A stretch of DNA of 64,000 bases from contig NZ_WMDZ01000001.1 of the NCBI RefSeq assembly GCF_021735935.1, positions 2,232,001 to 2,296,000 on the forward strand, read 5' to 3'. This document shows positions 26,218 to 34,734 of this stretch, piece after piece. The position numbers were made by a program, and so were the translations under genes. The stretch comes from Sulfitobacter sp. M39. Its GTDB lineage: Bacteria > Pseudomonadota > Alphaproteobacteria > Rhodobacterales > Rhodobacteraceae. Position 1 is the stretch's first letter. Each line of letters begins with the position of its first letter. The notes beneath the pieces are model-generated. The model ran no database searches. It saw nothing but the letters and a program-made list of their open reading frames with translations, and was not told where the DNA came from.

Positions 26218-27453
26218 CTAACCGGAATATGGCGCAATGTAATGGGGTTTGAAACGCGACAGATCCTGCGTGATCCTTGACCGGTCCTCTCGCAGGCAAA
26301 TGCCCGCACAGGTCTGCCCGATGATCCACGCGCCGACCACGGGGCGCATCCCGTCGAACTGCGGCAAGGGCGCATAGGCCTGAAGGATACGCGGGTGTTC
26401 GGCATACTCCGTGTTGCTGGCGCTTTCGATGATCTGGCCGGATTTAACGATCTCGACCGAGGCCCCTTCGCGCGACAGGATCGGTTTGCGCACATGGGCC
26501 CGTGCAAGCCCTGCCCGCGCACGGTCAAAGGCATCCGCCGCACGCCCCGTGACAGAGCCGCGCCCCGCCATCGCCTCGCCCACATCCTGTTCAAAGAACG
26601 CAGGTAGCAGGTTCGGGTGATCCTCGAACATCTCCCACAACACGGGCAGCAGGCCCTTGTTGGACAGCAGCGCTTTCCATGCGGGTTCAAGGAACAGACA
26701 GCCGGAGCCTTCGATGTGGTCCGCGTAATCGTCGCGCAGCAGGTCTTCCCACGGGTAGAGTTTGAACAAGACGGCGATGCGGCGGTCCTCATCATCCAGA
26801 AACTGCCCGTCATCGCTCAGCGCGATTTTATCAAGGTCGCAATAATGCGCGCCCAACCCCGCCTCGCGCGCGGCCCAGCCCATAGCCTCTACCGTGCCGT
26901 AATCTTCGGGATTGCCCGCGACCGCGGTGAAATGCAGATCGCTATCGGTTTCGAACACGTCGGCGAAACGGGCGACAAGTGCCTCGTGGATGCCGTTGAA
27001 CTGATCCGCCCCCTCGGGCAGGTTGCCTGCCTCTAGCTGATCTTCCAACCACTGCCACTGGAAGGCCGCCGATTCATAGAGCGAGGTCGGCGTATCGGCA
27101 TTATACTCAAGCAGTTTGGCGGGCCCCTGCCCGTCATATGCCAGATCGAAGCGGCCATAAATCTCGGGATCGCCTTGCTTCCAGCTGTTCGCAATAAGGT
27201 CACGGTGCGCTTCGGGAATGGCAAGCTTTTCCAACAGCTCTTCGCTGGAAAGGATGTGATCCACCGCCTCGCGGCACATACCATGCAGCGCGGTCGCGGG
27301 GTCTTCGATGTCATTTTCAATCTGGTCAAGCGAGAACGCATAGACAGAGGTTTCGTCCCAATAGGGTTCCCCGTGCATGTCCGCGAAGGAAAAGCCGACC
27401 TCTTTGGCGTGGTCGCGCCAGTGGGGCCGTTCGGCTAGTTCTACTCTATGCAT
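26218..27453 (-). CDS. ygiC: Glutathionylspermidine synthase-family ATP-grasp protein (YgiC-like)
   Basis: The 411-residue protein belongs to the family named for the C-terminal synthetase domain of glutathionylspermidine synthase, an ATP-grasp ligase. Seen motifs are GRFDLAYDGQGPAKLLEYNADTPTS (split here as GRFDLAYDG and KLLEYNADTPTS), LYPWEDLLRDDY, KALLSNKGLLPVLWE, and the C-terminal VVGAWIIGQTCAGICLRED. YgiC is active as an ATPase in E. coli but is not known to make glutathionylspermidine. It leads a two-gene unit with the YgiB lipoprotein, suggesting a shared envelope-related role. Confidence 0.87.
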   Translation of the reverse strand: MHRVELAERPHWRDHAKEVGFSFADMHGEPYWDETSVYAFSLDQIENDIEDPATALHGMCREAVDHILSSEELLEKLAIPEAHRDLIANSWKQGDPEIYGRFDLAYDGQGPAKLLEYNADTPTSLYESAAFQWQWLEDQLEAGNLPEGADQFNGIHEALVARFADVFETDSDLHFTAVAGNPEDYGTVEAMGWAAREAGLGAHYCDLDKIALSDDGQFLDDEDRRIAVLFKLYPWEDLLRDDYADHIEGSGCLFLEPAWKALLSNKGLLPVLWEMFEDHPNLLPAFFEQDVGEAMAGRGSVTGRAADAFDRARAGLARAHVRKPILSREGASVEIVKSGQIIESASNTEYAEHPRILQAYAPLPQFDGMRPVVGAWIIGQTCAGICLREDRSRITQDLSRFKPHYIAPYSG

Positions 27454-27683
27454 CCGGCCGAACCTTTCCCGCGAAAAACTACCGCGGGTTTAATCGCTTT
27501 GCCCCTGTGGTGCCAGAGCATATCCACCATTGCCCTACCCGCACCCGCATCAGTCACAAAAACGTCAGACATATCGCGGAACAACGGGCGGGCCCATTCG
27601 TTGAACGGTCTACGCGGTCTTTACTGCGGCGTCCCCGATGACGCCCTGATCGGTATAAGAAATGAATTGAAAGGCCCAAAAAC

Positions 27684-28358
27684 ATGAAAATTCTCATGGT
27701 ACTCACCTCCCACGACAAGCTGGGCGACACTGGTAACAAAACCGGTTTCTGGCTCGAAGAGTTCGCGGCCCCCTATTACGTGTTCAAAGACGCTGGTGCA
27801 GAGATCACTTTGGCCTCGCCCAAAGGTGGACAGCCGCCGCTTGATCCGTCCAGCGATGCAGATGATGCGCAGACCGAACCTACCAAACGGTTCAAAAGCG
27901 ATGACGCCGCACAGAAAGAGCTGGCCAATACCGAAGTGCTGTCGAGCGTTTCGGCCGACGGTTTCGACGCGATCTTCTACCCCGGCGGCCACGGCCCGCT
28001 GTGGGATCTGGCTGAAGACAAGGCCAGCATCAACCTGATCGAGAGCTTCGCCGCCAGCGACCGCCCCGTCGGGGCCGTCTGCCACGCGCCAGCGGTGTTC
28101 AAGCACACCAAAGGCACCGACGACAAACCGCTGGTATCGGGCAAAACCGTCACCGGTTTCACCAATACCGAGGAAGAGGCCGTGGGCCTGACCGATGTGG
28201 TCCCCTTTCTGGTCGAAGACATGCTCAAGACCAATGGTGGGACCTATAAGAAGGGTGACGACTGGGCATCCTTCGTGGTGACCGATGGCAAGCTTGTCAC
28301 CGGCCAGAACCCCGCGTCTTCGGAAGAAGCCGCCCATAAGCTATTGTCGCTAATGTAA
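27684..28358 (+). CDS. DJ-1/PfpI family protein (Hsp31-like glyoxalase III class)
   Basis: The 224-residue class I glutamine-amidotransferase-like protein begins MKILMVLTSHDKLGDTG. It has an acidic residue in FWLEEF (about 23-28) and the FYPGGHGPLWD segment. The nucleophile elbow GAVCHAPAVF carries Cys133 and His134. This layout matches the Hsp31/YhbO group that detoxifies methylglyoxal or acts as a stress protein. A rho-independent terminator lies eight bases after the stop, although the next gene (an NAD(P)-binding protein) is co-oriented only 76 bases away. The terminator therefore separates or attenuates the two. Confidence 0.85.
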   Translation: MKILMVLTSHDKLGDTGNKTGFWLEEFAAPYYVFKDAGAEITLASPKGGQPPLDPSSDADDAQTEPTKRFKSDDAAQKELANTEVLSSVSADGFDAIFYPGGHGPLWDLAEDKASINLIESFAASDRPVGAVCHAPAVFKHTKGTDDKPLVSGKTVTGFTNTEEEAVGLTDVVPFLVEDMLKTNGGTYKKGDDWASFVVTDGKLVTGQNPASSEEAAHKLLSLM

Positions 28359-28365
28359 AAAAATC

Positions 28366-28404
28366 GCCTGCTGCGCGATGGTCGCGCGGCGGGCAGTTTT
28401 CTTT
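28366..28404 (+). terminator. Rho-independent terminator after the DJ-1 gene
   Basis: A 12-bp GC-rich stem (GCCTGCTGCGCG at 28366-28377 with CGCGCGGCGGGC at 28383-28394, two G-U pairs in RNA) with a five-base loop is followed by AGTTTTCTTTT. Confidence 0.75.
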
Positions 28405-28434
28405 TCCGCGACACGTATAACAAGGATTGTAATC

Positions 28435-29031
28435 ATGAATATTCTCGTCGCCGGCGCGACCGGCAAAACCGGTATCCGCGTCACTGAACAACTCCGCAAA
28501 CAGGGCCACACGCCGATCGCCCTTGTTCGCGATTCCTCTGACACCAGTGCGCTTGCCTCTGACGTGGTACTGCGCAATGGGGACCTGACCAATCTGACCG
28601 CTGACGCCTGCGAAGGCTGCGATGCGGTGATCTTTGCCGCGGGCTCCGGCGGGTCCACGGGGCCAGAGATGACCGACAAGGTTGACCGCGATGGTGCCAA
28701 AGATCTGGTGGATATCGCCGCCAAGGCCGGTATCTCGCGCTTTGTGATGCTCAGCAGCGTCGGCGCGGACAACCCCGACCCAGACAGCGAGCTGGCACAT
28801 TACCTGCAAGCCAAACACGACGCCGACGTGCATTTGCAAAACTCCGGCCTCGAATACGCCATCCTGCGCCCCGTGGCGCTGACGGATGACGCGGGCAACC
28901 GGAACATCATCTTTGGCGACAAGGTGGATGTCAAAGCCGAAGCCGCCCGTGGCGATGTTGCCGCCGCGTTGGTCGATGCCGTTGCCGACCCAGAGTGGGC
29001 GAACCAGGCTTTGCGCATGCAGTCCGCTTGA
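28435..29031 (+). CDS. NAD(P)-binding SDR-like protein
   Basis: The 198-residue protein starts MNILVAGATGKTG, an N-terminal Rossmann dinucleotide-binding motif (GATGKTG), and continues with VVLRNGDL, AVIFAAGSGG, and RFVMLSSVGAD. This is the atypical SDR a5-type (NmrA/YwnB-like) pattern, without a clear catalytic YxxxK. LEYAILRPVALTDD is the usual late segment. Its product is likely a redox-linked or regulatory NAD(P)H-binding protein; the substrate is unknown. The start at 28435 is preferred over the upstream in-frame ATG at 28378, which lies inside the preceding terminator hairpin. A strong terminator follows at 29098. Confidence 0.82.
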   Translation: MNILVAGATGKTGIRVTEQLRKQGHTPIALVRDSSDTSALASDVVLRNGDLTNLTADACEGCDAVIFAAGSGGSTGPEMTDKVDRDGAKDLVDIAAKAGISRFVMLSSVGADNPDPDSELAHYLQAKHDADVHLQNSGLEYAILRPVALTDDAGNRNIIFGDKVDVKAEAARGDVAAALVDAVADPEWANQALRMQSA

Positions 29032-29097
29032 TAGCGGGTTTGCGCCTGATACTGCGCGCGAGCAGGTTTCACCCGTTTGCATAAGCTATGCGCCATG

Positions 29098-29127
29098 CCG
29101 CCAGACCCCACCGGTCTGGCGGTTTTT
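29098..29127 (+). terminator. Rho-independent terminator after the SDR-like gene
   Basis: A perfect 10-bp stem CCGCCAGACC/GGTCTGGCGG with a five-base loop is followed directly by TTTTT. Confidence 0.85.
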
Positions 29128-29218
29128 CTATAAGTGACGCCGCGAAAGCGACATTTCGCGCCAAATTCGCTGCATTCGCCCCCTTGGCAACCCCGATTGC
29201 CTCGTCTATCAGGCGCCT

Positions 29219-29254
29219 TCCCGGTCGCAGCCTACCCGGGTAACAAAACAAGGG
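29219..29254 (+). promoter_or_regulatory. Candidate preQ1-I riboswitch in the queC leader
   Basis: A five-pair stem (CCCGG 29220-29224 with CCGGG 29236-29240) encloses a pyrimidine-rich loop TCGCAGCCTAC. An A-rich strand follows (TAACAAAACA), then AGGG, which is the queC Shine-Dalgarno eight bases before ATG. Pairing of loop CCT (29231-29233) with AGG (29251-29253) would form the H-type pseudoknot of preQ1 class I aptamers and hide the ribosome site. The position upstream of queCDEF, the preQ1 pathway, fits the ligand. Identification is by eye. Confidence 0.6.
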
Positions 29255-29261
29255 TTAAGAA

Positions 29262-29963
29262 ATGAAAACGATTGTCATCTGCTCCGGCGGATTAGATTCT
29301 GTGTCGCTCGCTCATATGGTGGCGGCCAAACGCAAGTTGACGGGGCTGGTGTCTTTTGACTACGGCCAGCGCCACCGCAAGGAACTAGACTATGCCGCGC
29401 TCTGCGCCAAACGTCTGGATGTTCCCCATGACATCATCGACATGCGCGGGATCGGCGCGGCGCTGACCGGATCCGCGCTGACTGATGATGTGGATGTACC
29501 CGACGGGCATTACGCCGAAGAAACGATGCGGGTCACCGTTGTCCCCAACCGGAATGCGATCATGCTGACGGTCGCCTATGGCATTGCCGCCGCACGGGGG
29601 GATCAGGCGGTCGCAACCGCGGTGCATGGGGGCGATCACTTCATCTACCCCGACTGCCGCCCCGATTTCACCCAAGCGTTTGAGTTCATGCAATATATGG
29701 CGCTGGACGGTTATGCCGATGTATCGCTTTACACGCCGTTTGTGCACCGCTCAAAAGCGGATATCGTGACCGAAGGCCAGCGCCATAACACCCCCTTCGC
29801 CGAAACATGGTCTTGCTACAAAGGCGGCGAGCATCACTGCGGGCGCTGTGGCACCTGCGTCGAACGGCGCGAGGCTTTCGATCTGGCGGGGGTTGCCGAC
29901 CCGACCCAATACGACGATCCCGATTTTTGGGCCGAAGCGATCAAGCGGAAGATCCTCGCCTGA
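29262..29963 (+). CDS. queC: 7-cyano-7-deazaguanine (preQ0) synthase
   Basis: QueC converts 7-carboxy-7-deazaguanine to preQ0 using ATP and ammonia, in queuosine tRNA biosynthesis. The 233-residue protein has the PP-loop SGGLDSVS (8-15), VSFDYGQRHRKEL, the VPNRNAIML block, and a C-terminal zinc site in SCYKGGEHHCGRCGTC with four cysteines. It heads the queC-queD-queE-queF operon; its last base is shared with the queD start (TGATG). A candidate preQ1-I riboswitch sits over its ribosome-binding site, implying feedback by the pathway end product. Confidence 0.96.
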   Translation: MKTIVICSGGLDSVSLAHMVAAKRKLTGLVSFDYGQRHRKELDYAALCAKRLDVPHDIIDMRGIGAALTGSALTDDVDVPDGHYAEETMRVTVVPNRNAIMLTVAYGIAAARGDQAVATAVHGGDHFIYPDCRPDFTQAFEFMQYMALDGYADVSLYTPFVHRSKADIVTEGQRHNTPFAETWSCYKGGEHHCGRCGTCVERREAFDLAGVADPTQYDDPDFWAEAIKRKILA

Positions 29964-30316
29964 TGTATACAATCACCAAAGAGTTCCACTTTTCCGCCTC
30001 GCATCAGCTGTCGCATCTGCCAGACGGCCACCAATGCGCCCGCCTGCACGGGCATAACTATGTCGTGGTGGTCGAGCTTCGGGCGAAAGAGCTGAACGCC
30101 GACGGTTTTATTCGCGACTACGGAGAGCTGAAGCCGCTCAAGACCTATATAGACGAGACTTTCGATCACCGTCACCTCAACGACGTGCTGGATTTTGCCT
30201 CCACCGGCGAGAATATGGCGCGTCATCTCTATGAATGGTGCGCGCAGCACTGGCCCGAAACCACCGCCGTCAAGGTCAGCGAGACGCCAAAGACCTGGGC
30301 AGAGTACCGGCCATGA
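29963..30316 (+). CDS. queD: 6-carboxy-5,6,7,8-tetrahydropterin synthase
   Basis: QueD makes 6-carboxytetrahydropterin from dihydroneopterin triphosphate, the step before QueE. The 117-residue product has the zinc-binding histidines of the PTPS fold: [10 protein letters not shown], then [11 protein letters not shown]. It also has FDHRHLND and the C-terminal [15 protein letters not shown] with the conserved Glu. The start shares a base with the queC stop, and its own stop overlaps the queE start by four bases, so translation of the operon is coupled. Confidence 0.95.
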   Translation: MYTITKEFHFSASHQLSHLPDGHQCARLHGHNYVVVVELRAKELNADGFIRDYGELKPLKTYIDETFDHRHLNDVLDFASTGENMARHLYEWCAQHWPETTAVKVSETPKTWAEYRP

Positions 30317-31023
30317 GCCAGCTGCGCATCGCCGAGGTATTCGGCCCCACGATACAGGGCGAAGGCGCGCTGATCGGTGAACCCACCGTCTTTGTGCGCA
30401 CGGGCGGCTGTGACTATCGCTGCGCGTGGTGTGACAGTATGCACGCGGTCGACCCCGCATTCCGCCATGACTGGGCCAGCATGTCGACCGACGCGGTCTG
30501 GCAAGAGGTGCAGCGCCTGTCGGACAACACGCCGCTGACCGTATCCCTGTCAGGCGGCAACCCCGCCATTCAGGACTTCGCGCCCCTAATCCAATTGGGT
30601 CAGGCCGCCGGCTACCGTTTTGCCTGCGAGACGCAAGGCTCCATCGCGAAGCCGTGGTTCGGGCAGCTGGATTGCCTTGTGCTTAGCCCGAAACCACCAT
30701 CCAGCGGCGAGACGGTGGATTGGGCCGCTTTCGACCGTTGCGTTGCGGCTGGCGAAACGGCAGCGCAAACGGTGATGAAGATCGTGATATTTGACGACGC
30801 GGATTACGATTGGGCCCGCGACGCCGCCACCCGCTACCCCCAACTGCCGCTTTATCTGCAACCCGGCAATGACGAGGTCGACCCCAGCGTCGCTGTCGAT
30901 CCGCAGCTGCTGGCGGATAAGCTATTGTGGCTGGTGGATAAAACCATGGCAGATCGCTGGTTCACGCCGCGCCTGCTGCCGCAACTACACGTCTTGCTAT
31001 GGGGCAACAAACGCGGGGTCTGA
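30313..31023 (+). CDS. queE: 7-carboxy-7-deazaguanine synthase (radical SAM)
   Basis: QueE is the radical SAM enzyme that rearranges 6-carboxytetrahydropterin to 7-carboxy-7-deazaguanine. The 236-residue protein has the N-terminal [20 protein letters not shown] (9-28) and the iron-sulphur motif CDYRCAWC with Cys33, Cys37 and Cys40. [11 protein letters not shown] follows; many QueE proteins have GGEP here, and this one has GGNP, as do other members. ATG 30313 overlaps the queD stop (ATGA). Third gene of the que operon. Confidence 0.94.
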   Translation: MSQLRIAEVFGPTIQGEGALIGEPTVFVRTGGCDYRCAWCDSMHAVDPAFRHDWASMSTDAVWQEVQRLSDNTPLTVSLSGGNPAIQDFAPLIQLGQAAGYRFACETQGSIAKPWFGQLDCLVLSPKPPSSGETVDWAAFDRCVAAGETAAQTVMKIVIFDDADYDWARDAATRYPQLPLYLQPGNDEVDPSVAVDPQLLADKLLWLVDKTMADRWFTPRLLPQLHVLLWGNKRGV

Positions 31024-31041
31024 CCCGCCACCGGAGGATTT

Positions 31042-31503
31042 ATGGAAACGATTTACAGCGATTTGCAGCAGCTTGGCGGCAAGACAGAGCTTCCCGCCTC
31101 GCCCGAAGAAGCGATGCTCGAGAAAGTCGCGAACCCTCAGGCCGATGTCGATTATTGCGTGCGCTTCACGGCCCCCGAGTTCACCTCGCTTTGCCCGATG
31201 ACCGGCCAGCCCGACTTTGCGCATCTGGTGATTGACTATGTGCCGGATCAGTATCTGGTCGAGTCCAAATCGCTTAAGCTCTACTTGGGCGCATTTCGCA
31301 ACCACGGTGCCTTTCACGAGGATTGCACCGTCTCTATCGGCCGCCGTCTGGTAGAGCTGCTGTCGCCCCGCTGGCTGCGCATTGGCGGCTATTGGTATCC
31401 GCGCGGGGGTATCCCCATCGACGTGTTCTGGCAAACAGGCGAGACCCCCAAAAGCGTCTGGATTCCCGATCAAGGCGTGCCGCCCTATCGCGGACGCGGG
31501 TGA
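31042..31503 (+). CDS. queF: NADPH-dependent preQ0 reductase
   Basis: QueF reduces the nitrile of preQ0 to preQ1. The 153-residue protein is the short (unimodular) form, with catalytic Cys51 in [10 protein letters not shown], Asp58, and the NADPH-contact motif ESKSLK (74-79) followed by [14 protein letters not shown]. It starts 18 bases after queE, with GGAGG just upstream of the ATG. Together queCDEF cover dihydroneopterin triphosphate to preQ1; tgt and queA are not in the window. Confidence 0.96.
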   Translation: METIYSDLQQLGGKTELPASPEEAMLEKVANPQADVDYCVRFTAPEFTSLCPMTGQPDFAHLVIDYVPDQYLVESKSLKLYLGAFRNHGAFHEDCTVSIGRRLVELLSPRWLRIGGYWYPRGGIPIDVFWQTGETPKSVWIPDQGVPPYRGRG

Positions 31504-31962
31504 AGCGCTGGCGCGACGCAATTCTAAACCGCACAGAGCCGCGCAGCTCACAGCAATCTAAGCACTCAAGCCGTGTAGTACCCCGTGAATAGCCTGAACA
31601 AGGCATCTAAAGTGGCATTAATAGTTTAGTAACTACTGGCACCCTAGGATGTAGTCTACGCCAACTTTTCTTTTGTATAGAGATATAGGTGCTATATGGT
31701 CTTAGGGCTTTCGCGGGCGCTTTCGCGCGTGTCGTGCAAATTAGGTATTCACAGGTGGCGTGACAGCACGACCATGCCGCAAAAAGTCTGTACGAGGTGC
31801 CACTGTCGGCGACAGACCTACGTTTAAGATCAAAGTCTCTGCTTTATAATGCGCCTTGTTGAAGACCATATATAACGCTCCTGCCCCGCATATATTTTTT
31901 TTGCTGTGGGGACAGAAGTAAGCTCAGCACCGGGGCAGTGGCCTGCCCCGGTGAAGCATTTA
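31504..31962. other. Intergenic spacer between queF and dmdB (459 bp)
   Basis: The two flanking genes converge here. No gene is supportable; the sequence is AT-richer than its neighbours. The only clear structure is the GC hairpin at 31928-31953. Confidence 0.5.
31928..31953 (-). terminator. Hairpin after dmdB
   Basis: A perfect 11-bp stem CACCGGGGCAG/CTGCCCCGGTG with a four-base loop lies ten bases beyond the dmdB stop. There is no T-run on the minus side, so it may stop transcription weakly or protect the 3' end. Confidence 0.55.
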
Positions 31963-33588
31963 TCAGCCGTTGATCAGCACTTCGCCGAAGCTTTCGCGCA
32001 GATCACGTTTCAGCACCTTGCCGGTCGCGTTGCGCGGCAATGCGTCGGTAAAGACAACGCGGTCAGGGATCTGCCATTTGGCGATCTTATCTTCGAAGAT
32101 CGACAGGATCTCTGCCTCGCTCGGGTCCTGGCCTTCGACTTTCACCGCGATCAAGATCGGGCGTTCGTCCCATTTCTCGTGACGGGCCCCGATGACGGCC
32201 GCATCCGCGATGTGCGGGTGACCGATCGCGATGTTTTCAAGCTCGACCGAGCTGATCCATTCGCCGCCCGACTTGATGATATCTTTTGACCGATCGCGGA
32301 TCGTGACGTAGCCGTCGGGGTCCATTGTCGCCACATCGCCCGTGTCGAACCAACCGTCCTTGTTCAGCGTCTCGCTGCGGGTCTTGCGGAAATAGCTGTC
32401 AAGAATCCAGTAGCCTTTGGTGACCAGATCCCCCTGTGTCACGCCGTCATGCGCCACGGGATTGCCGTCGTCATCAAGGATTTCAAGATCCACACCAAAG
32501 ACGGGACGACCCTGATTTTCGCGCAGCTTGTTTTGCGCGTCGGCAGGAAGCTTGGTGTGTTTGGCCAACAGCTGGTTGATACTGCCAACGGGCGACATCT
32601 CTGTCATGCCCCAGGCGTGAATCGTCTCTACCCCGTATTTCTCGCGGAAGGCGGTCATCATTGACGGCGGGCAGGCAGAGCCGCCAACGACCGTACGCTG
32701 CAGACTTTCCAGCTTGCTGCCGATCTTGTCCGCCTCGTTCAGCAGACCCAGCCAGATGGTTGGAACGCCAAGCGCCAGCGACACATCGTTGGTGTCGATC
32801 AATTTCACCAGCGACGGGCCATCCAGACCAGGGCCTGGCATTACCATTGCCGCGCCGACCATAGCGCAGGCATAGGGCGCGCCCCAGGCGTTGACGTGGA
32901 ACATCGGCACAACGGGCAGCACCACATCCTTGGCCGTGATCGCGATACTGTCGGCCAGGTTGATCCCAAAGCTGTGCAACACGGTAGAACGGTGCGAATA
33001 GAGAACGCCCTTGGGGTTGCCCGTGGTGCCCGAGGTATAGCACAGGCTGGAGGCGGTGTTCTCGTCCAGATCCGGCCAGATGAACTCGGGGTCGCCGCTG
33101 GCAATCAGATCGTCATAGAACTTGATCCCGGGCAGTTGCGCGGCGGCTTCTTCATCAGTGCCTTCCATCAGAACGACATGCTCAAGATGTTCAAGCTTGT
33201 CCTGAATGCCTGCAATCAGCGGCACAAACGTCTTGTCGATGAACAGCACCTTATCTTCGGCGTGGTTCAGGATATAGACAAGCTGTTCGGGGAAGAGACG
33301 CGGGTTGATGGTGTGGCAGACGAAGCCGCCGCCCGATGCACCAAAGTAGATTTCAAGGTGACGGCGGTTGTTCCATGCGATGGTGCCGCAGCGCGCCTGC
33401 GGGTCCAGCCCCAGATTGGTCAGCGCAGAAGCCAGCGCTCGGGCGTTGCGCGCGACTTGACCCCAAGAGGTCTGCTCCAACCCGCCGGTGGTTTTGACAG
33501 AGACAATCTCTGTCTCGCCGTGAAAGCGTTGTGCGTGTTCGATCAAGCTCGAAATCAGCAGCGGTTTATTCATCATTTGGCCAAGCAT
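31963..33588 (-). CDS. dmdB: Acyl-CoA ligase, DmdB-like (3-methylmercaptopropionyl-CoA ligase)
   Basis: The N-terminus MLGQMMNKPLLISSLIEHAQ and overall sequence closely resemble DmdB of roseobacters, which charges methylmercaptopropionate with CoA in the DMSP demethylation pathway; DmdB enzymes also use short and medium fatty acids. Adenylate-forming motifs are complete: A3 YTSGTTGNPKG, A5 HAWGMTEMSP, A7 WFDTGDVATMD, A8 IRDRSKDIIKSGGEWIS, and the A10 lysine in RNATGKVLKRDL. The start at 33588 has GGAGG seven bases upstream and is better than the in-frame start at 33603. The gene is monocistronic, diverging from the thioesterase gene. dmdA, dmdC and dmdD are not in the window. Confidence 0.85.
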   Translation of the reverse strand: MLGQMMNKPLLISSLIEHAQRFHGETEIVSVKTTGGLEQTSWGQVARNARALASALTNLGLDPQARCGTIAWNNRRHLEIYFGASGGGFVCHTINPRLFPEQLVYILNHAEDKVLFIDKTFVPLIAGIQDKLEHLEHVVLMEGTDEEAAAQLPGIKFYDDLIASGDPEFIWPDLDENTASSLCYTSGTTGNPKGVLYSHRSTVLHSFGINLADSIAITAKDVVLPVVPMFHVNAWGAPYACAMVGAAMVMPGPGLDGPSLVKLIDTNDVSLALGVPTIWLGLLNEADKIGSKLESLQRTVVGGSACPPSMMTAFREKYGVETIHAWGMTEMSPVGSINQLLAKHTKLPADAQNKLRENQGRPVFGVDLEILDDDGNPVAHDGVTQGDLVTKGYWILDSYFRKTRSETLNKDGWFDTGDVATMDPDGYVTIRDRSKDIIKSGGEWISSVELENIAIGHPHIADAAVIGARHEKWDERPILIAVKVEGQDPSEAEILSIFEDKIAKWQIPDRVVFTDALPRNATGKVLKRDLRESFGEVLING

Positions 33589-33732
33589 GGCGCATCCTCC
33601 CAATTACTCGTTGGGTGCAAAATGGACAAATCACCCCAGTCTTGCAAGCGCCCTCATTGCTGCTTACGCAGGGTTCCATGACAGTTATTTATCACACGCC
33701 CCTTTCCCCCCGATCAGCAACGCGCCGCCGGT

Positions 33733-34158
33733 ATGCCAACACCGCAACCGCTGGCCATGGCAGATCAGGTCCGCTTCTCTGATCTGGACACCAACAACCA
33801 CGTCAATAACACCGTCTATTTCGAATGGTTCGAACGGCTGCGCATCCGCTATACGCAGTCATTGGTGGAGCGCGGGCTGATCGACAGCCCCGGCCCGCGC
33901 GTGGTGATCCGGTCAGGTTCGATACGCTATCTGCAAGAGATGCTGGAGCGCGAGAATTACATCGTGACCTGCCGCTGCACCAGCTTTCGCAACACCTCTT
34001 ACGCTTTGGCGCAAGAGGTTTGGGTGGGCCGCGAGCTGCGCGCGACGTTCGAGTGTATTTTGGTGCTGCTGGAACCGGACGGCTCCGGTCGGTATCCCCT
34101 GCCCGAGCGTTTGAAACAATATTTTGAGCAGACTGAAAACGCCCGCCCCGAGGGGTAA
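33733..34158 (+). CDS. Acyl-CoA thioesterase (4HBT hotdog), N-terminus probably frameshifted
   Basis: The 141-residue frame has the hotdog thioesterase core: FSDLDTNNHVNNTVYFEWFE with the conserved Asp, RYLQEMLERENYIV, and a C-terminal LPERLKQYF. It presumably hydrolyses acyl-CoA esters in the cytoplasm. Homologous roseobacter proteins begin with a YHTPLSP segment before PQPLAMADQV. That segment is present in another frame from ATG 33678 (MTVIYHTPLSP). Reducing the run of six Cs at 33706-33711 to five joins it as MTVIYHTPLSPDQQRAAGMP. Either the gene is frameshifted near its start or it now starts at ATG 33733. It diverges from dmdB and precedes a GNAT gene by 37 bases. Confidence 0.8.
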   Translation: MPTPQPLAMADQVRFSDLDTNNHVNNTVYFEWFERLRIRYTQSLVERGLIDSPGPRVVIRSGSIRYLQEMLERENYIVTCRCTSFRNTSYALAQEVWVGRELRATFECILVLLEPDGSGRYPLPERLKQYFEQTENARPEG

Positions 34159-34195
34159 CCGCCGCGCGCACATGCACCCGAAAGGAACATACGAT

Positions 34196-34648
34196 ATGAC
34201 AATCACCACCCGCCCGATGGACGCCGCGGATCGCAGCGCTTGGGAAACGCTCTTTGCCGGCTACGCCGCTTTCTACAAGGTCGATCAGACGCCGCAGATG
34301 CGTGAAACGGTCTTTGGCTGGCTGATGGACGCCGCTCACGGCAGCAATTGCATCGTGGCACAGGATGACAGCGGCGCACTTGTCGGGTTTACCCATTACC
34401 GTCCCTTTGTAAGCCAGCTGCGCGCGGCGACGAACTGTTTTCTGGATGATCTGTTTGTCAGCGCGCAGGCCCGCGGGACCGGGGCCGCACAGGCGCTGAT
34501 CAAAGCGGTTGAGACGGTGGCGAAAGCCAATGGCTGGGGCACGCTGCGCTGGATCACGGCGGAGGATAACTATCGCGGACGTGGGGCCTACGACAAGCTG
34601 GCGACCCGCACGGGCTGGGTGACCTATGACATCGCGCTGAAGGGGTAA
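34196..34648 (+). CDS. GNAT-family N-acetyltransferase
   Basis: The 150-residue protein starts MTITTRPMDAADRSAW. It has the GNAT acetyl-CoA motif at LDDLFVSAQARGTGAAQALI (the R/Q-x-x-G-x-G/A pattern), followed by WGTLRWITAEDNYRGRGAYD, typical of the small-molecule or spermidine-type GNAT branch. The start has AAAGGA nine bases upstream. It follows the thioesterase gene on the same strand, so the two may be co-transcribed. The acceptor substrate is unknown. Confidence 0.83.
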   Translation: MTITTRPMDAADRSAWETLFAGYAAFYKVDQTPQMRETVFGWLMDAAHGSNCIVAQDDSGALVGFTHYRPFVSQLRAATNCFLDDLFVSAQARGTGAAQALIKAVETVAKANGWGTLRWITAEDNYRGRGAYDKLATRTGWVTYDIALKG

Positions 34649-34700
34649 ACTGCAGCCTTGCGTGTGAGGTTGGGGATGAGGGGCGCTGCCCCTCACACTC

Positions 34701-34727
34701 CCCGGAGTTTATCTGGCAAAATGAAGC
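34701..34727. repeat. Extragenic repeat (GGAGTTTATCTGGCAAAATGAAG type)
   Basis: CCCGGAGTTTATCTGGCAAA followed by ATGAAG lies in the convergent GNAT/pgi spacer. A near-copy is at 57373-57400 and a weaker one at 62220-62252. I recall this motif as a common extragenic repeat in Rhodobacteraceae genomes. Confidence 0.6.
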
Positions 34728-34734
34728 CGTGATC

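Noticed and set aside
26175..26813. Upstream extension of the ygiB frame
   Set aside because: It is antisense-free but out of register within ygiC; the lipoprotein signal beginning at 26174 sets the real start.
29262..31503. queCDEF as part of a 7-deazaguanine DNA-modification (Dpd) defence system
   Set aside because: No dpdA-like transglycosylase, dpdC or helicase genes are adjacent; the four genes are the standard tRNA queuosine precursor operon. The DGQHR protein is 17 kb away in unrelated context.
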